Assembly: GCA_021783175.1 (NCBI GenBank)
Contig: JAJXUF010000019.1
Location: forward strand, 1-44,740
Length of the DNA stretch: 44,740 nucleotides
Reading direction: 5' to 3'
Source of the DNA: Pseudomonadota bacterium
GTDB lineage: Bacteria; Pseudomonadota; Gammaproteobacteria; Acidiferrobacterales; UBA6901
How positions within the stretch are numbered: the first letter of the stretch is position 1; each line of letters begins with the position of its first letter. Below, in pieces: positions 10,999-19,208 of this stretch. The position numbers and the translations under genes are program-made. A model generated the notes under the pieces. The model had not been told where the DNA came from, ran no database searches, and worked only from the letters and a program-made list of their open reading frames with translations.

Positions 10999-11616
10999 CT
11001 ACGCGCCCTCGCCCGGCGTCAATCCCAGCACGTCCGGCACCAGGATTCGGTCCTGCGCCACCTGTCCTGTCAGGTGGTCATACATCACCTGAGGCGCCAG
11101 GAAATCCGTTACCACACAGGCGTCGTGATCATCCGCCGTCTCAAGCGTGTCCCACACCGGACGATCGAGAAACCGCTTGCGCTCAGCCTGCGGATCGTAG
11201 AAGCCGACGATCATGAGGTCCCGCTCGATCCCGCGCAGGGTCGCGATCTCCGCCAGGTCGGAAACTCCACATAGCAACAGGCGTTTCCAGCCTCGCGCCT
11301 GACAATCATCGAAAACACGAAGACAGGACTCGCCGGCCTGCCGGTAGAACGAAAAGGAATAGGTCAGATACTGGGCCGTGAGCCGGCTCTTTTCCGCGAA
11401 ACCTTTGGGAGTAAGGTAATAGAGGTAACGGTTGGCCGGGGCTTCGGTGATCTTGATGAGACCCTTGCGCACGCAGCGCTTCAGGTAGGAATTCGCAAGC
11501 CCCAGGGCCACGCCCAGATGTCGCGCCAGATGGCGCTGACTGACGTCGCTCTGCTTCTGGACAACGTCCAGAATTTCCAGGGTCAACGCATCCTCCCGAT
11601 CCCGTTCCGTGTTCAT
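10999..11616 (-). CDS. Winged-helix transcriptional regulator of the polysaccharide operon
   Basis: A 205-residue protein. Residues about 10-80 form a MarR-like winged helix-turn-helix: LEILDVVQKQSDVSQRHLAR, then SYLKRCVRKGLIKI as recognition region and YLYYLTPKGFAEK as wing. Residues about 110-200 look like a small Rossmann-like domain (RLLLCGVSDLAEIATLRG, MIVGFYDP, ACVVTDFLAP). Proteins of this layout are often found at the head of LPS/EPS clusters. The ligand of the second domain is unknown, and a nucleotide sugar is only a guess. The gene is first in the operon that continues through ops to manC. ATG at 11616 has no Shine-Dalgarno. The promoter just upstream leaves almost no leader, and a palindrome covers the start codon, so autoregulation is likely. 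Confidence 0.8.
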   Translation of the reverse strand: MNTERDREDALTLEILDVVQKQSDVSQRHLARHLGVALGLANSYLKRCVRKGLIKITEAPANRYLYYLTPKGFAEKSRLTAQYLTYSFSFYRQAGESCLRVFDDCQARGWKRLLLCGVSDLAEIATLRGIERDLMIVGFYDPQAERKRFLDRPVWDTLETADDHDACVVTDFLAPQVMYDHLTGQVAQDRILVPDVLGLTPGEGA

Positions 11617-11627
11617 TTGATGAACAC
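11609..11627. promoter_or_regulatory. Palindromic operator over the start codon of the winged-helix gene
   Basis: GTGTTCAT-TTG-ATGAACAC is a perfect inverted repeat with 8-nt arms and a 3-nt centre. It contains the regulator's start codon and overlaps the -10 box by two bases. A further copy of the half-site (GAACAC, 11640-11645) lies inside GTTCAGAAC in the promoter spacer. Repeated half-sites at promoter and start are the usual arrangement for autorepression by a dimeric winged-helix protein. Binding itself is inference. Confidence 0.6.
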
Positions 11628-11653
11628 TATACCCGTTCAGAACACCGGGTCAA
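11626..11653 (-). promoter_or_regulatory. Sigma70-type promoter of the winged-helix/manC operon
   Basis: On the minus strand TTGACC (11648-11653) and TATAGT (11626-11631) each match 5 of 6 consensus bases and are separated by 16 bp. Transcription would begin about 11618-11620, only 2-5 nt before the ATG at 11616, so the mRNA would be leaderless or nearly so, in agreement with the missing Shine-Dalgarno. An inverted repeat ACCCG...CGGGT (11631-11650) with inner GTTCAGAAC fills the spacer and is a second candidate operator. Confidence 0.65.
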
Positions 11654-12253
11654 GCGTTCGGGTGGAAAATAGGCAGTGAAATTACGATGTTAGAGGCAAA
11701 GAGATCAGAAAAATGCGGTACCGGATCACCCGACGGGCCGGATAACGGACCGCCCTTGGTTGCGCCATGCGGCAAGACACTTCCTATAACTCATTGCAGT
11801 CGGCCCAGTTCCGGCAGTCGCAGCATTATGGCAAAGCGAAGACATACCGCAATTGGGGGGCCTGTCAGGAGTTTCAAGCCCCAGATTTCTTGATTGATTT
11901 GACGCCCTCCTTCCGGAACGGCTCTGACGGCAAGCCTGGCCCTTGGCAACGGACCACGGTCCTTGCCAAGTCAGCGGGCGGCGCCGTCATGGTCCGGGGC
12001 AGCCCGGACTCTTTATGCCCGGACCTGCAAGCGCGATTCCAGCTTTTTCGCGGCTTGCTGCTTACCGGCCTGATCATGGTCATCCTCGCCGCCATCGCCA
12101 ATTTTTGGTCATGCATGTGCCCGCTACCACCGACGGCTGCGCCGGTTGTCCTGATCATCATCTGCGGTTATGACTTGTTCGATGCCAGACGTTTGGTGTG
12201 CGGCGCAGAAACCCGTTCCTTACTTGTCACTGTCGTGCTCTATCCCGATGTGC
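11654..12253. other. Non-coding stretch with strong inverted repeats
   Basis: About 600 bp between the MFS gene stop and the winged-helix promoter. Open frames exist on both strands, but none has recognisable motifs, a ribosome site or family resemblance, so I call no gene. Two hairpins stand out. At 11942-11970, CTTGGCAA-C-GGACC pairs with GGTCC-TTGCCAAG (13 bp with one bulged C). At 11992-12009, GTCCGGG pairs with CCCGGAC across a 4-nt loop, and a second CCCGGAC follows at 12018-12024 and could compete. Neither is followed by a long T-run. They could end transcription of the MFS operon, be a small structured RNA, or be remnants of a repeat. Confidence 0.5.
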
Positions 12254-13447
12254 TCACTGTCTTCGTGGCGTTCCCGCAACGCCGGACTGCATTGCAGGGG
12301 GTGCAAACGCCGCCCGCGGGCGGCTGATGAACCATGCCCCGATCAACAGCGGAAATCCCCAAAGCGCAGAGGCGAGGTAAATGTGGTCCAGCCGCTGGGC
12401 GCGCTGTATCAGTCCCAGTCCATAGGAACCCAGGCCCTCGCCCACCATCAGCGCGGCAACAACAAGCCCGGCGACCCGGGTTTGTTGCCGGGGGAAACCC
12501 GCGAGACTCAAGCTCATCGCAAACGGGTAATAAATGCTGCACGCCGCGCCCGCCAGCGCAAACATTCCCACCAGCATTCCGCTTCCTGACAGCCACGGCA
12601 GTGCGGCAAAACAGGCAGCAATGCCGGCAGCTGATGCCAGCAGCAGGCGCCGTCGCGGAATCCAGCGTTCCGGCAGCGGCGCCAACACACTGCGAAACAG
12701 CGTCATGCTGCCCCAGAATGCGGACAGCGCTAACGTGCCGGCGTGATTCCCGAGGTGCTTGTCGACGCTCAGGTAAACACTGGCCCAACTGCCGAAACTC
12801 CCTTCGCAGATGGCATAGATCAGCACTACCAGGACAAACGGCAATAGCCCGCGCGGCCAGACATCCGACCGGGTTTCGTCATTGGTGTCCGGCAGGCGCG
12901 GCAGTGCGGCAATGGTGAACCCGATGGCTAAGGCCATTGGCCAGAGGCTCCAGTTTTCTCCAGTTTGAAGCGCTCTGAGCAGCAACGGCGAAAGCGCCGT
13001 GGCGCCTCCGATCAGCGCATTGAGCAAGGTAACGGCGGTGGTGGCCGAGTGACTGAAAAAATGCGCCGAATAATGATTGATAGCCGCCAGTGTCCAGCCA
13101 AATCCCAGGCCCAGCAGCAGGCTTTCCGCCAGCATCAGGACATAAGCCGACTGTCCGACGCTGTGTGCCGCACCCGCCAGCAGCAACATCGCCAGCAGAT
13201 TGGAGACAAGCCCCAGACGCAGCAGCCGCCCCATGCCCAGAAGGTCCTGGACCCAGCCTGCCGCTGCCGCACCGATAATCGCGCCCGTCGTCTGCGGCAG
13301 AAACAGCAGCGCGTAAGCGGAGCTGCCGAATTGATAAGGCGCCGCCATCAGGGTATTGCCCAGCGCCGGAATCAGCACAAAGGCGCTGCCCTGCAGAAAG
13401 CCCGCGAGATAGATACAGGCAATGAATAGCGGGCGGCGCGATTTCAC
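12254..13447 (-). CDS. MFS transporter of the glucan/glucose operon
   Basis: A 397-residue integral membrane protein with about 12 hydrophobic segments, for example LFIACIYLAGFLQGSAFVLI, LLAMLLLAGAA, LLLGLGFGWTLAAI, LLPFVLVVLIYAIC and FALAGAACSIYYPFAMSL, in the two-bundle order of major-facilitator transporters. The start is a GTG at 13447 that overlaps the stop of the GMC gene (GTGA); the longer upstream frame is antisense-like filler inside that gene. As last gene of the glucoamylase-SDR-GMC operon it probably moves a sugar or sugar acid (glucose, gluconate or an oligosaccharide). The substrate cannot be read from sequence. It also resembles 'YbfB/YjiJ'-like and FucP-like permeases only in general layout. 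Confidence 0.82.
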   Translation of the reverse strand: MKSRRPLFIACIYLAGFLQGSAFVLIPALGNTLMAAPYQFGSSAYALLFLPQTTGAIIGAAAAGWVQDLLGMGRLLRLGLVSNLLAMLLLAGAAHSVGQSAYVLMLAESLLLGLGFGWTLAAINHYSAHFFSHSATTAVTLLNALIGGATALSPLLLRALQTGENWSLWPMALAIGFTIAALPRLPDTNDETRSDVWPRGLLPFVLVVLIYAICEGSFGSWASVYLSVDKHLGNHAGTLALSAFWGSMTLFRSVLAPLPERWIPRRRLLLASAAGIAACFAALPWLSGSGMLVGMFALAGAACSIYYPFAMSLSLAGFPRQQTRVAGLVVAALMVGEGLGSYGLGLIQRAQRLDHIYLASALWGFPLLIGAWFISRPRAAFAPPAMQSGVAGTPRRQ

Positions 13448-14976
13448 GCGCCAACCGCCAGACGATGCCGCAGGATGTCGGACACGCGCAGCGCATTGGC
13501 CATGATGGTCAACGACGGATTGACGGCGGAAATCGACGGCATGAATGAGGCATCTGCCACATACAGATTGTCCAGTTCGTGGCTGCGGCAATCCGGATCG
13601 AACACCGATTGTGCCGGATCGGCACCAAATCGCAACGTTCCCGCCTGATGTGCCACAGCGCGGATATCCATGCGCTGGAAGAACACGAGCGGAAAGCCCA
13701 GTTGATGCAGGACTGCCCGCCAGCGTGCAAGCAGGCGGCGATGCGCCGCTTCATTGTTGGGGCGGTAATGCAGCTGGATGGTCCGGTCCGCGGCCAGCGT
13801 TACGCGATTATCCGGGTCGGCCAGGTCTTCGGTGGTGAGCCACCAGTCGACCGAATGCCGCGCCACCCAGCGGCACAACGCGGGTGGAAAATACGGCCGC
13901 TGGGCGCGCAGAATTTCGGGGGTGACTTTGCCCAGATTCTGGACATGGCCCAGCGGGTAGGGGAAATCCGGATCGCCGGAATCCTCGTAATAGTCGTTGA
14001 TGGCGAGGGTTTTCTGAAACACCGTGGGATTCTCGTGCCGCGGGTCGATCGCAATGCAGGCGCTGTTGAGATGGCACATGTAATTGCGCCCGACCTGACC
14101 GGACGCGTTGGCCAGGCCATTGGGATGGGCATCGTCACCCGAGCGCAGCAGCAACGCCGCCGAATTGACCGCCCCCGCCGCCAGCACATACGCTCGCGCC
14201 TGATAACGGCGCGCCCCCTCCGGTCCCTCGGCTTCGAGGGCTGCAATGCGCCGGTCGGCGCCGGCAACAAGTCGCACGACCCGCGTACCGGTCAGCAGCC
14301 GCACGTTGGGGTGCGCAAGCGCGGGCGCAACACCGCATACTTCCGCATCACCCTTGGCATGCCGCTGGCAGGGAAAGCCGTCGCAGGTGCTGCAGCGGAT
14401 GCAGGGGCTGCTTTCGGGACGATCGTCATAGCGCTGCAGCGCCAGCGGCAAGGCAAACGGATGCAGCCCGAAGGTTTTCAGCGCCTCGCAAATCCCCAGA
14501 ATACGCGGCTCGTGCGTCATCGGCGGAAAGGGGTAAGCCGCGCGCGGCGGTTCGGTTGGATCAGTGCCGGCCTCGCCGTGAGCGAAGTACCAAGCTTCCG
14601 CCTGCGCGTAATACGGCGCGAGTTCATCATAGCCGATGGGCCACGCCAGCGTACTCCCGTCGACATGGCGGCGCACGCGGAAATCCGCCAGCCGTCGGCG
14701 CAGGATCGCCGCACCGTAAAACTTGGTATTGCCACCGACATGGTAGCCGGTGACCGGGGTGAAAGATTTGCCTGCGCCATCCAGCCACTGTTCGTCGGTG
14801 TGATAGCGGTGGGTGTTGAATACCGTCTCGGCGATCCAGTTTGCCGGTTCGCGTGGCAGATAATCGCCGCGCTCCAGTATCAGAACGGACAGGCCGTGGG
14901 GAGCGAGTGCGCGTGCCAGCGTGCCGCCGCCGGCGCCGCTGCCGATGATGATGACATCGGCGTCCATCTCAGCCAC
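13444..14976 (-). CDS. GMC-family FAD oxidoreductase with a cysteine cluster
   Basis: A 510-residue glucose-methanol-choline oxidoreductase. The N-terminal ADVIIIGSGAGGGTLARALA binds FAD, with LILERGDYLP behind it. The C-terminal GMC domain shows HQAGTLRFGADP (catalytic His region), LYVADASFMPSISAVNPSLT and IMANALRVSDIL. Around residues 190-205, CIRCSTCDGFPC gives a CxxCxxCx4C pattern plus a later Cys, which in related dehydrogenases may hold an Fe-S cluster or a structural site. There is no Tat or Sec signal before the FAD loop. GTG at 14976 overlaps the SDR stop by 8 bp, and an ATG three codons later is also possible. Next to a glucose dehydrogenase it likely oxidises a sugar or sugar acid. 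Confidence 0.85.
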   Translation of the reverse strand: MAEMDADVIIIGSGAGGGTLARALAPHGLSVLILERGDYLPREPANWIAETVFNTHRYHTDEQWLDGAGKSFTPVTGYHVGGNTKFYGAAILRRRLADFRVRRHVDGSTLAWPIGYDELAPYYAQAEAWYFAHGEAGTDPTEPPRAAYPFPPMTHEPRILGICEALKTFGLHPFALPLALQRYDDRPESSPCIRCSTCDGFPCQRHAKGDAEVCGVAPALAHPNVRLLTGTRVVRLVAGADRRIAALEAEGPEGARRYQARAYVLAAGAVNSAALLLRSGDDAHPNGLANASGQVGRNYMCHLNSACIAIDPRHENPTVFQKTLAINDYYEDSGDPDFPYPLGHVQNLGKVTPEILRAQRPYFPPALCRWVARHSVDWWLTTEDLADPDNRVTLAADRTIQLHYRPNNEAAHRRLLARWRAVLHQLGFPLVFFQRMDIRAVAHQAGTLRFGADPAQSVFDPDCRSHELDNLYVADASFMPSISAVNPSLTIMANALRVSDILRHRLAVGA

Positions 14977-15754
14977 CGTGATTGAAGTCGGGATAGATCA
15001 GCATACCGCCGTCGACGGCCACCGTCGTGCCCGTGATGTAGCTGGCCAGATCACTCACCAGAAATGCGGCGACGCGGCCGATCTCGTCGGGATCGCCCAG
15101 CCGGCTCATGGCAATTTTCTTGTCGAGGTCGCGCAGGCCCTTCGGATTGCCCCATACGTCGGCATTGATCGGTGTGCGGATCGCGCCCGGGGCGATTGCC
15201 AGCACGCGCACGCCCTGCGTGGCCACTTCCTGCGCCACGGTCTTGGTGAACATCGAAAGCGCCGCCTTGGCACTGGTGTAAGCGCTGTAACCGGCCCACG
15301 GAATGAATTCATGCACCGAGGTGATCTGCAGAATCACGCCGCGCCGCTGCGGCAACATGCGCTTGAGCGCCTGCCGGGTGCAGTCATACGGCCCCTGCAG
15401 ATCGACAGCGATCACCTTTTGCCATTGCACCGGATCACTGTCGACACACATTGAACGCCCGCCATCCATGCCGGCGTTATTGACCAGAATGTCGAGCCCG
15501 CCGAACGCCGCGTCGACTTCGGCGAACATTTTTTCCACCTGCGCGGGCTGGCTTACGTCGCCGGCGAAAGCCGCCGCCTGGCCGCCTGCCTGCTGAATCT
15601 GCGTCACCACCGCGTCGGCGGAGGGGCGGTCGTTGAGAAAATGTATCCCGACGCGCGCGCCGGCAGCAGCAAAGTTCAGCGCAATGGCACGCCCGAGTCC
15701 GGTGTTCGCGCCGGTAACCAGCGCGCGACGGCCTGACAGATCAATGGCGATCAT
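14969..15754 (-). CDS. SDR oxidoreductase, glucose 1-dehydrogenase-like
   Basis: A 261-residue classical short-chain dehydrogenase. ALVTGANTGLGRAIAL is the TGxxxGxG cofactor loop, LVNNAG the structural motif, and ITSVHEFIPW with YTSAK the Ser-Tyr-Lys catalytic set. The SVHExIPW motif and the C-terminus TGTTVAVDGGMLIYPDF closely recall Bacillus glucose 1-dehydrogenase (which ends DGGMTLYPSF). I therefore infer oxidation of beta-D-glucose to gluconolactone with NAD(P). The ATG at 15754 overlaps the glucoamylase stop (ATGA) and has AGGAG 7-8 nt upstream. Its neighbours, a glucan exo-hydrolase before and a GMC oxidoreductase after, fit a glucan-to-gluconate path. Confidence 0.85.
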   Translation of the reverse strand: MIAIDLSGRRALVTGANTGLGRAIALNFAAAGARVGIHFLNDRPSADAVVTQIQQAGGQAAAFAGDVSQPAQVEKMFAEVDAAFGGLDILVNNAGMDGGRSMCVDSDPVQWQKVIAVDLQGPYDCTRQALKRMLPQRRGVILQITSVHEFIPWAGYSAYTSAKAALSMFTKTVAQEVATQGVRVLAIAPGAIRTPINADVWGNPKGLRDLDKKIAMSRLGDPDEIGRVAAFLVSDLASYITGTTVAVDGGMLIYPDFNHGG

Positions 15755-18114
15755 GGTTTGTCTCCTGTGATAACAACCTGAAAGTTTTCACCCTGCCACG
15801 CCTCGCTATCCGGCCAGTAAAAGGTGAAATCGATGCGATCCCCTTCGGCAAGATCTGCAGTAGGCAACCGCGCGACGTGACCCAGTCCCCAGTCTTCGGT
15901 GTCTACATCCGCCGGACTTTGCCAGTCGTTTTTGCCCCAATGCACGCGTGCCGGCTCGGGCAGCAGCAGACGCAATTCCTTGCCGGCCTTAAGTTGCCTC
16001 AAGCGCTGGCCCGGTTGCCACAGCGCGTAATCAAGCTGCGGTCGATGACCGCCGTATCGCGCCCAGGTGCGCGCGGGCCGGTCGACCGGAGCGCCTGCGG
16101 CGAGGCTCAGCACCAGCTTGATGAATTCGGCGTGCGCCCATACCAGCGGCATCGCCGAGCCACTCGGCTGGCCGGGATACAGTCCGCGCTCGGGAATCGG
16201 CGCGCTATCCCACACCTGCTCCGGCAATAGTCCGCCAGGCCCGGTCATGCGCGTCATTGCCGCGAGATAAGGCCGTGCATCCTCGCCCGCAAGCACCGCA
16301 ATGTGTCCGCGCTCACCGGTCAACAACGGCCAGCCCCGACCGCGCCCCCAGCCGTCAAAAGGTGCACCGTCGGGGTGTTCGCCATAGCCGTCGCCGTTAT
16401 AGCGATGCCACACCGGACCCTTGGGCGTATCGGTCTTGAGCAGCGCGTCGATGGCCTTGATGCTTGCCGACATGTGCGGATCATCCACTGCGCGCAGGCC
16501 GAAACGGGCCAGCTGCAGGCAGTCGATGGCCAGCTGTTCGTCGGCGACAAGACCCAGATCATGCGCCCGGTTCTTGACCAGCAAATGCTCCTGCTTGACC
16601 CCGTCGTGTATCAGCACGTCTTCCGGAGCGCTGCGCATGTAATAGCCGGGAACACCGAGACGACGCGCGAGGTCGGTGTTCTCTGCCCAGGTCCACTCTT
16701 CCAGACACGTGTTCCAGGCGTCGGCCAGCATCAGCGCACAGTCAGCCTCGCGCCCCGCGAGAAAACGGCTGCCTTCGATCAGCGCGGCAACGGCCACGGA
16801 GCAGCTGAAGGTGTTGACCCCGGTATCCTCCTCCCACCGGTCCTGGCGGGTCGCCGGACCTTCGCGCGCAATAAAGCCAAGCGCGCGGCGCACCATGTCG
16901 TCGACCCGCACCTCGCCGAGCGCTCCGCGCTCCGCCAACGCGCTGGCCAGCAGCACCGGGAACGCCGCTTCATCGAGCTGAATGCCCTGCCAGAAAGGCT
17001 TGCCGCCCAGCCACTGGTTTTGCAGCCAGTGCCCGTCGGCCTGCTGGGTGGCAATGAGGTAAATCAGGATGCGCAGCGCGTCGGAGAAGCAGCCGAGCGC
17101 CACCAGTGCGCCCGCGGTCTCGACCAGATCGCGCGCCCACACCAGATGGTAGCCGCCGCGACTGCTGCTGGCCTCACCCCATGGCACCGACAGACTCGCG
17201 ACAAACGCGCCCGGGTAAGTATGGTCCTCGTGACACTTGATGACGGCCGTCGAACGCCGCAGCATGACCAGTGCTTCTGGCGTCGGCGCAAGCGGCCAGT
17301 GAATGGTGTCGAGCCACTGCTGCCAGCCCCGGCAAAACGCCGCCCAGACCGGCGCAAAACCTGCCGTCAGTGATTGCAGAGCCAGCGTGGCCGCCGCTTG
17401 ACGGCTGCTGCCCATTCCCAGCGCCAGCGTGCCTGCGCGCGGCAATTGTGCGGTCAGCGCCACCTCGCCAGGGCCGGCTTCCGCATAATGCCAGCTCATA
17501 CGGCCATTGCGATGGAAATCCTGCCAGCCGTCACTTGCGCCCACGAGCCCGACCGAACGCCGCAGCAACGCCGGCCGGCACTCACGATCGACCGCCGCGA
17601 CGGCCAATCCGAACGGCCCTTGCTCGGCCCACAGCAACGGGCGGCCTTCCCATTCGTCCGCCCAGGCCTGATTGGAGCGCGCATCCTCACCGATGCGCGG
17701 TGCGGCCAGCACATAGAGTTGCAGTGTCTCGTCACCGGCCAGCGAAAAATCCACCAGCAGCACATCCCGTTCGGGGTCGGTGCAAATCTTCAGCGTTAGC
17801 GTGAAACGCGCGTGGTGATGAGTGATGGTAATCGCCGGAATGGCCTCGCCCTGCCACGCCACTGTGTAATTGTCGAGCCGCCGCAGCTCGATCCACAGTC
17901 CTGCGTCGTCGGCAACGATGAAGCCCATATCCTTGAGCTGGGGAATATCCGGGCGCGGATAATACACTTCTGTGACGATGCCCTGCGCCACGGTGAACCA
18001 CAGCCGCGACTTGCCGAGCGCCGTGCCCACCGCGTCCTTGGCAGCCGGCGCCCAGGTCGGGCAGACGTTGTCTGGTGCGGGTGCGGTGCCTTGTGGCTTG
18101 ACGACTTCCGTCAT
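15751..18114 (-). CDS. Glucoamylase-type glucan 1,4-alpha-glucosidase (GH15)
   Basis: A 787-residue glycoside hydrolase of the bacterial GH15/glucodextranase type, removing glucose from chain ends of alpha-glucans. The N-terminal beta-domain begins at AKDAVGTALGKSRLWFTVAQG and VTEVYYPRPDIPQLKDMGF. The (alpha/alpha)6 domain has YHLVWARDLVETAGALVALG, QNQWLGGKPFWQGIQLDEAAF, DRWEEDTGVNTFSCSVA (likely general-acid Glu) and GRGWPLLTGERGHIAVLAGED. A small beta-domain closes the protein. The start ATG at 18114 has a perfect AGGAGG 6 nt upstream, and the longer frame is rejected. No signal peptide follows this start, so the enzyme is predicted cytosolic and may act on glycogen or imported maltodextrin. 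It is first gene of a four-gene overlapping operon. Confidence 0.88.
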   Translation of the reverse strand: MTEVVKPQGTAPAPDNVCPTWAPAAKDAVGTALGKSRLWFTVAQGIVTEVYYPRPDIPQLKDMGFIVADDAGLWIELRRLDNYTVAWQGEAIPAITITHHHARFTLTLKICTDPERDVLLVDFSLAGDETLQLYVLAAPRIGEDARSNQAWADEWEGRPLLWAEQGPFGLAVAAVDRECRPALLRRSVGLVGASDGWQDFHRNGRMSWHYAEAGPGEVALTAQLPRAGTLALGMGSSRQAAATLALQSLTAGFAPVWAAFCRGWQQWLDTIHWPLAPTPEALVMLRRSTAVIKCHEDHTYPGAFVASLSVPWGEASSSRGGYHLVWARDLVETAGALVALGCFSDALRILIYLIATQQADGHWLQNQWLGGKPFWQGIQLDEAAFPVLLASALAERGALGEVRVDDMVRRALGFIAREGPATRQDRWEEDTGVNTFSCSVAVAALIEGSRFLAGREADCALMLADAWNTCLEEWTWAENTDLARRLGVPGYYMRSAPEDVLIHDGVKQEHLLVKNRAHDLGLVADEQLAIDCLQLARFGLRAVDDPHMSASIKAIDALLKTDTPKGPVWHRYNGDGYGEHPDGAPFDGWGRGRGWPLLTGERGHIAVLAGEDARPYLAAMTRMTGPGGLLPEQVWDSAPIPERGLYPGQPSGSAMPLVWAHAEFIKLVLSLAAGAPVDRPARTWARYGGHRPQLDYALWQPGQRLRQLKAGKELRLLLPEPARVHWGKNDWQSPADVDTEDWGLGHVARLPTADLAEGDRIDFTFYWPDSEAWQGENFQVVITGDKP

Positions 18115-18519
18115 CGATATCCTCCTTGTCAGGGTTATCCCGTGATACTGCCGAGGCGCTTTCTGCCGGACAGGTCGATCAGGAGGAAGAAGGCGCACAG
18201 GCACGGGTCGATGGCGCCGGGCACATTCTTGTTATTTACGCTAAAACCGCCGCTGCAGGGTCAGCCTGACCCCATCGTTCTCGAAGAGAGCGGTCCTGGT
18301 GTGTGACCCTTCATTCGCCGGGAAATTCCCCGGTATTCCGGAGTGTTGACGCGCCGCCACTGGGTGGACGCTGAAATGCGTTCGAAATGGACGAATCAGC
18401 GCAGATTATGGAACGACTACAACATGGTTGCCATCACGTCCAAATGCCCGAGTGATGTGCCATCGGCTCAATTGCCCCATATCAGCGTTCGAACTCGCAT
18501 CGGGCGCCGGCACCCCATC
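18115..18519. other. Intergenic region between rfaH and the glucoamylase operon
   Basis: No gene seen in about 400 bp. It should hold the end of the rfaH transcript and the promoter of the minus-strand glucoamylase operon. A perfect palindrome, GGGTCAG-C-CTGACCC, lies at 18258-18272, about 145 nt before the glucoamylase start, and CCGGG-AAATTC-CCCGG lies at 18318-18333. Both could be regulator sites or hairpins. No T-run follows them in the direction of rfaH transcription, and I see no convincing -35/-10 pair. Confidence 0.45.
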
Positions 18520-19035
18520 CTAGTCGACAGGCTCGATTTGATCGGCCGTGAGTCGTGCGCGCACCGGGCGACCCAGGATATCGAGCAGGACAACCACCCG
18601 CTCCCGGCTGGAACGCGCGAGGAAAATCCCTTCATATCCTTCGAATGCGCCCTCGCCGACCCTGACCGTTTGCCCAGCGCGCAAATCCGTTTGTGCCCAC
18701 TCGTGCATCCCCGTGCCTGATTCATGCGAATGCAGAAGCGCAATGAGCGCGTCCGGCACTCGCGCCGGCTCGGCGCCGAAACGCACCAGCGCCGTTACCC
18801 CCACAGTCGACCGGATCGGACCCCAGTTGTCCGTATGCGCATCCAGATGGATGAACAGATAGCGCGGAAACAGCGGCTCCACAACCGTGACGCGCCGCCC
18901 GCCGCGCCTGCGGTTCTGGGTTGCACGCGGCAGATACACGACATAGCCCTGGCGTTCCAGGTGCCGTTTGGCCGTCTCCTCCTGGCGCGGCTTGGAATAG
19001 ACGAGAAACCAGGATTTCGTCGCAGAAACGTTCAT
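18520..19035 (-). CDS. rfaH: RfaH: NusG-family operon-specific elongation factor
   Basis: A 171-residue NusG paralogue. The N-terminal NGN domain begins SWFLVYSKPRQEETAKRHLERQGY and continues with VVYLPRA and the FPRYLFIHLD strand. GVTALVRFG follows, then a linker and the C-terminal KOW-like domain (LRAGQTVRVGEGAFEGYEGIF). The pattern and length fit RfaH better than general NusG. RfaH binds RNA polymerase paused at ops and prevents Rho and intrinsic termination in long envelope operons. An exact ops site lies at 10902-10914, upstream of manC. The start is uncertain: a TTG at 19062 and an ATG at 19047 are also in frame. I prefer the ATG at 19035 because it gives the family-like short N-terminus. 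Confidence 0.9.
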   Translation of the reverse strand: MNVSATKSWFLVYSKPRQEETAKRHLERQGYVVYLPRATQNRRRGGRRVTVVEPLFPRYLFIHLDAHTDNWGPIRSTVGVTALVRFGAEPARVPDALIALLHSHESGTGMHEWAQTDLRAGQTVRVGEGAFEGYEGIFLARSSRERVVVLLDILGRPVRARLTADQIEPVD

Positions 19036-19208
19036 GCTGCTCGCCATCTCGGATTTATGCAATTGATAAAGAAGCGCCCGCGGGCGCGTCCTTGCCCGGG
19101 AAATTCACGACACACCATTCATTGCGCCCGCTGCGAGCGGCATCGCCCGAATTTGCCTGAAAGAACATGGCATAGCTCCCATTCCGAACCGCGCATGCGG
19201 CTGGCGCC

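Noticed and set aside
11767..12327. A 186-codon plus-strand frame with a hydrophobic stretch in the regulator-MFS gap
   Set aside because: It overlaps the end of the MFS gene in antisense, has no ribosome site, no known motif and contains the inverted repeats. I prefer non-coding.
13579..14985. A 468-codon open frame on the plus strand opposite the GMC gene
   Set aside because: Same reason: the minus strand carries clear FAD and GMC motifs, and the plus frame shows Arg/Gly/Ala-rich shadow composition.
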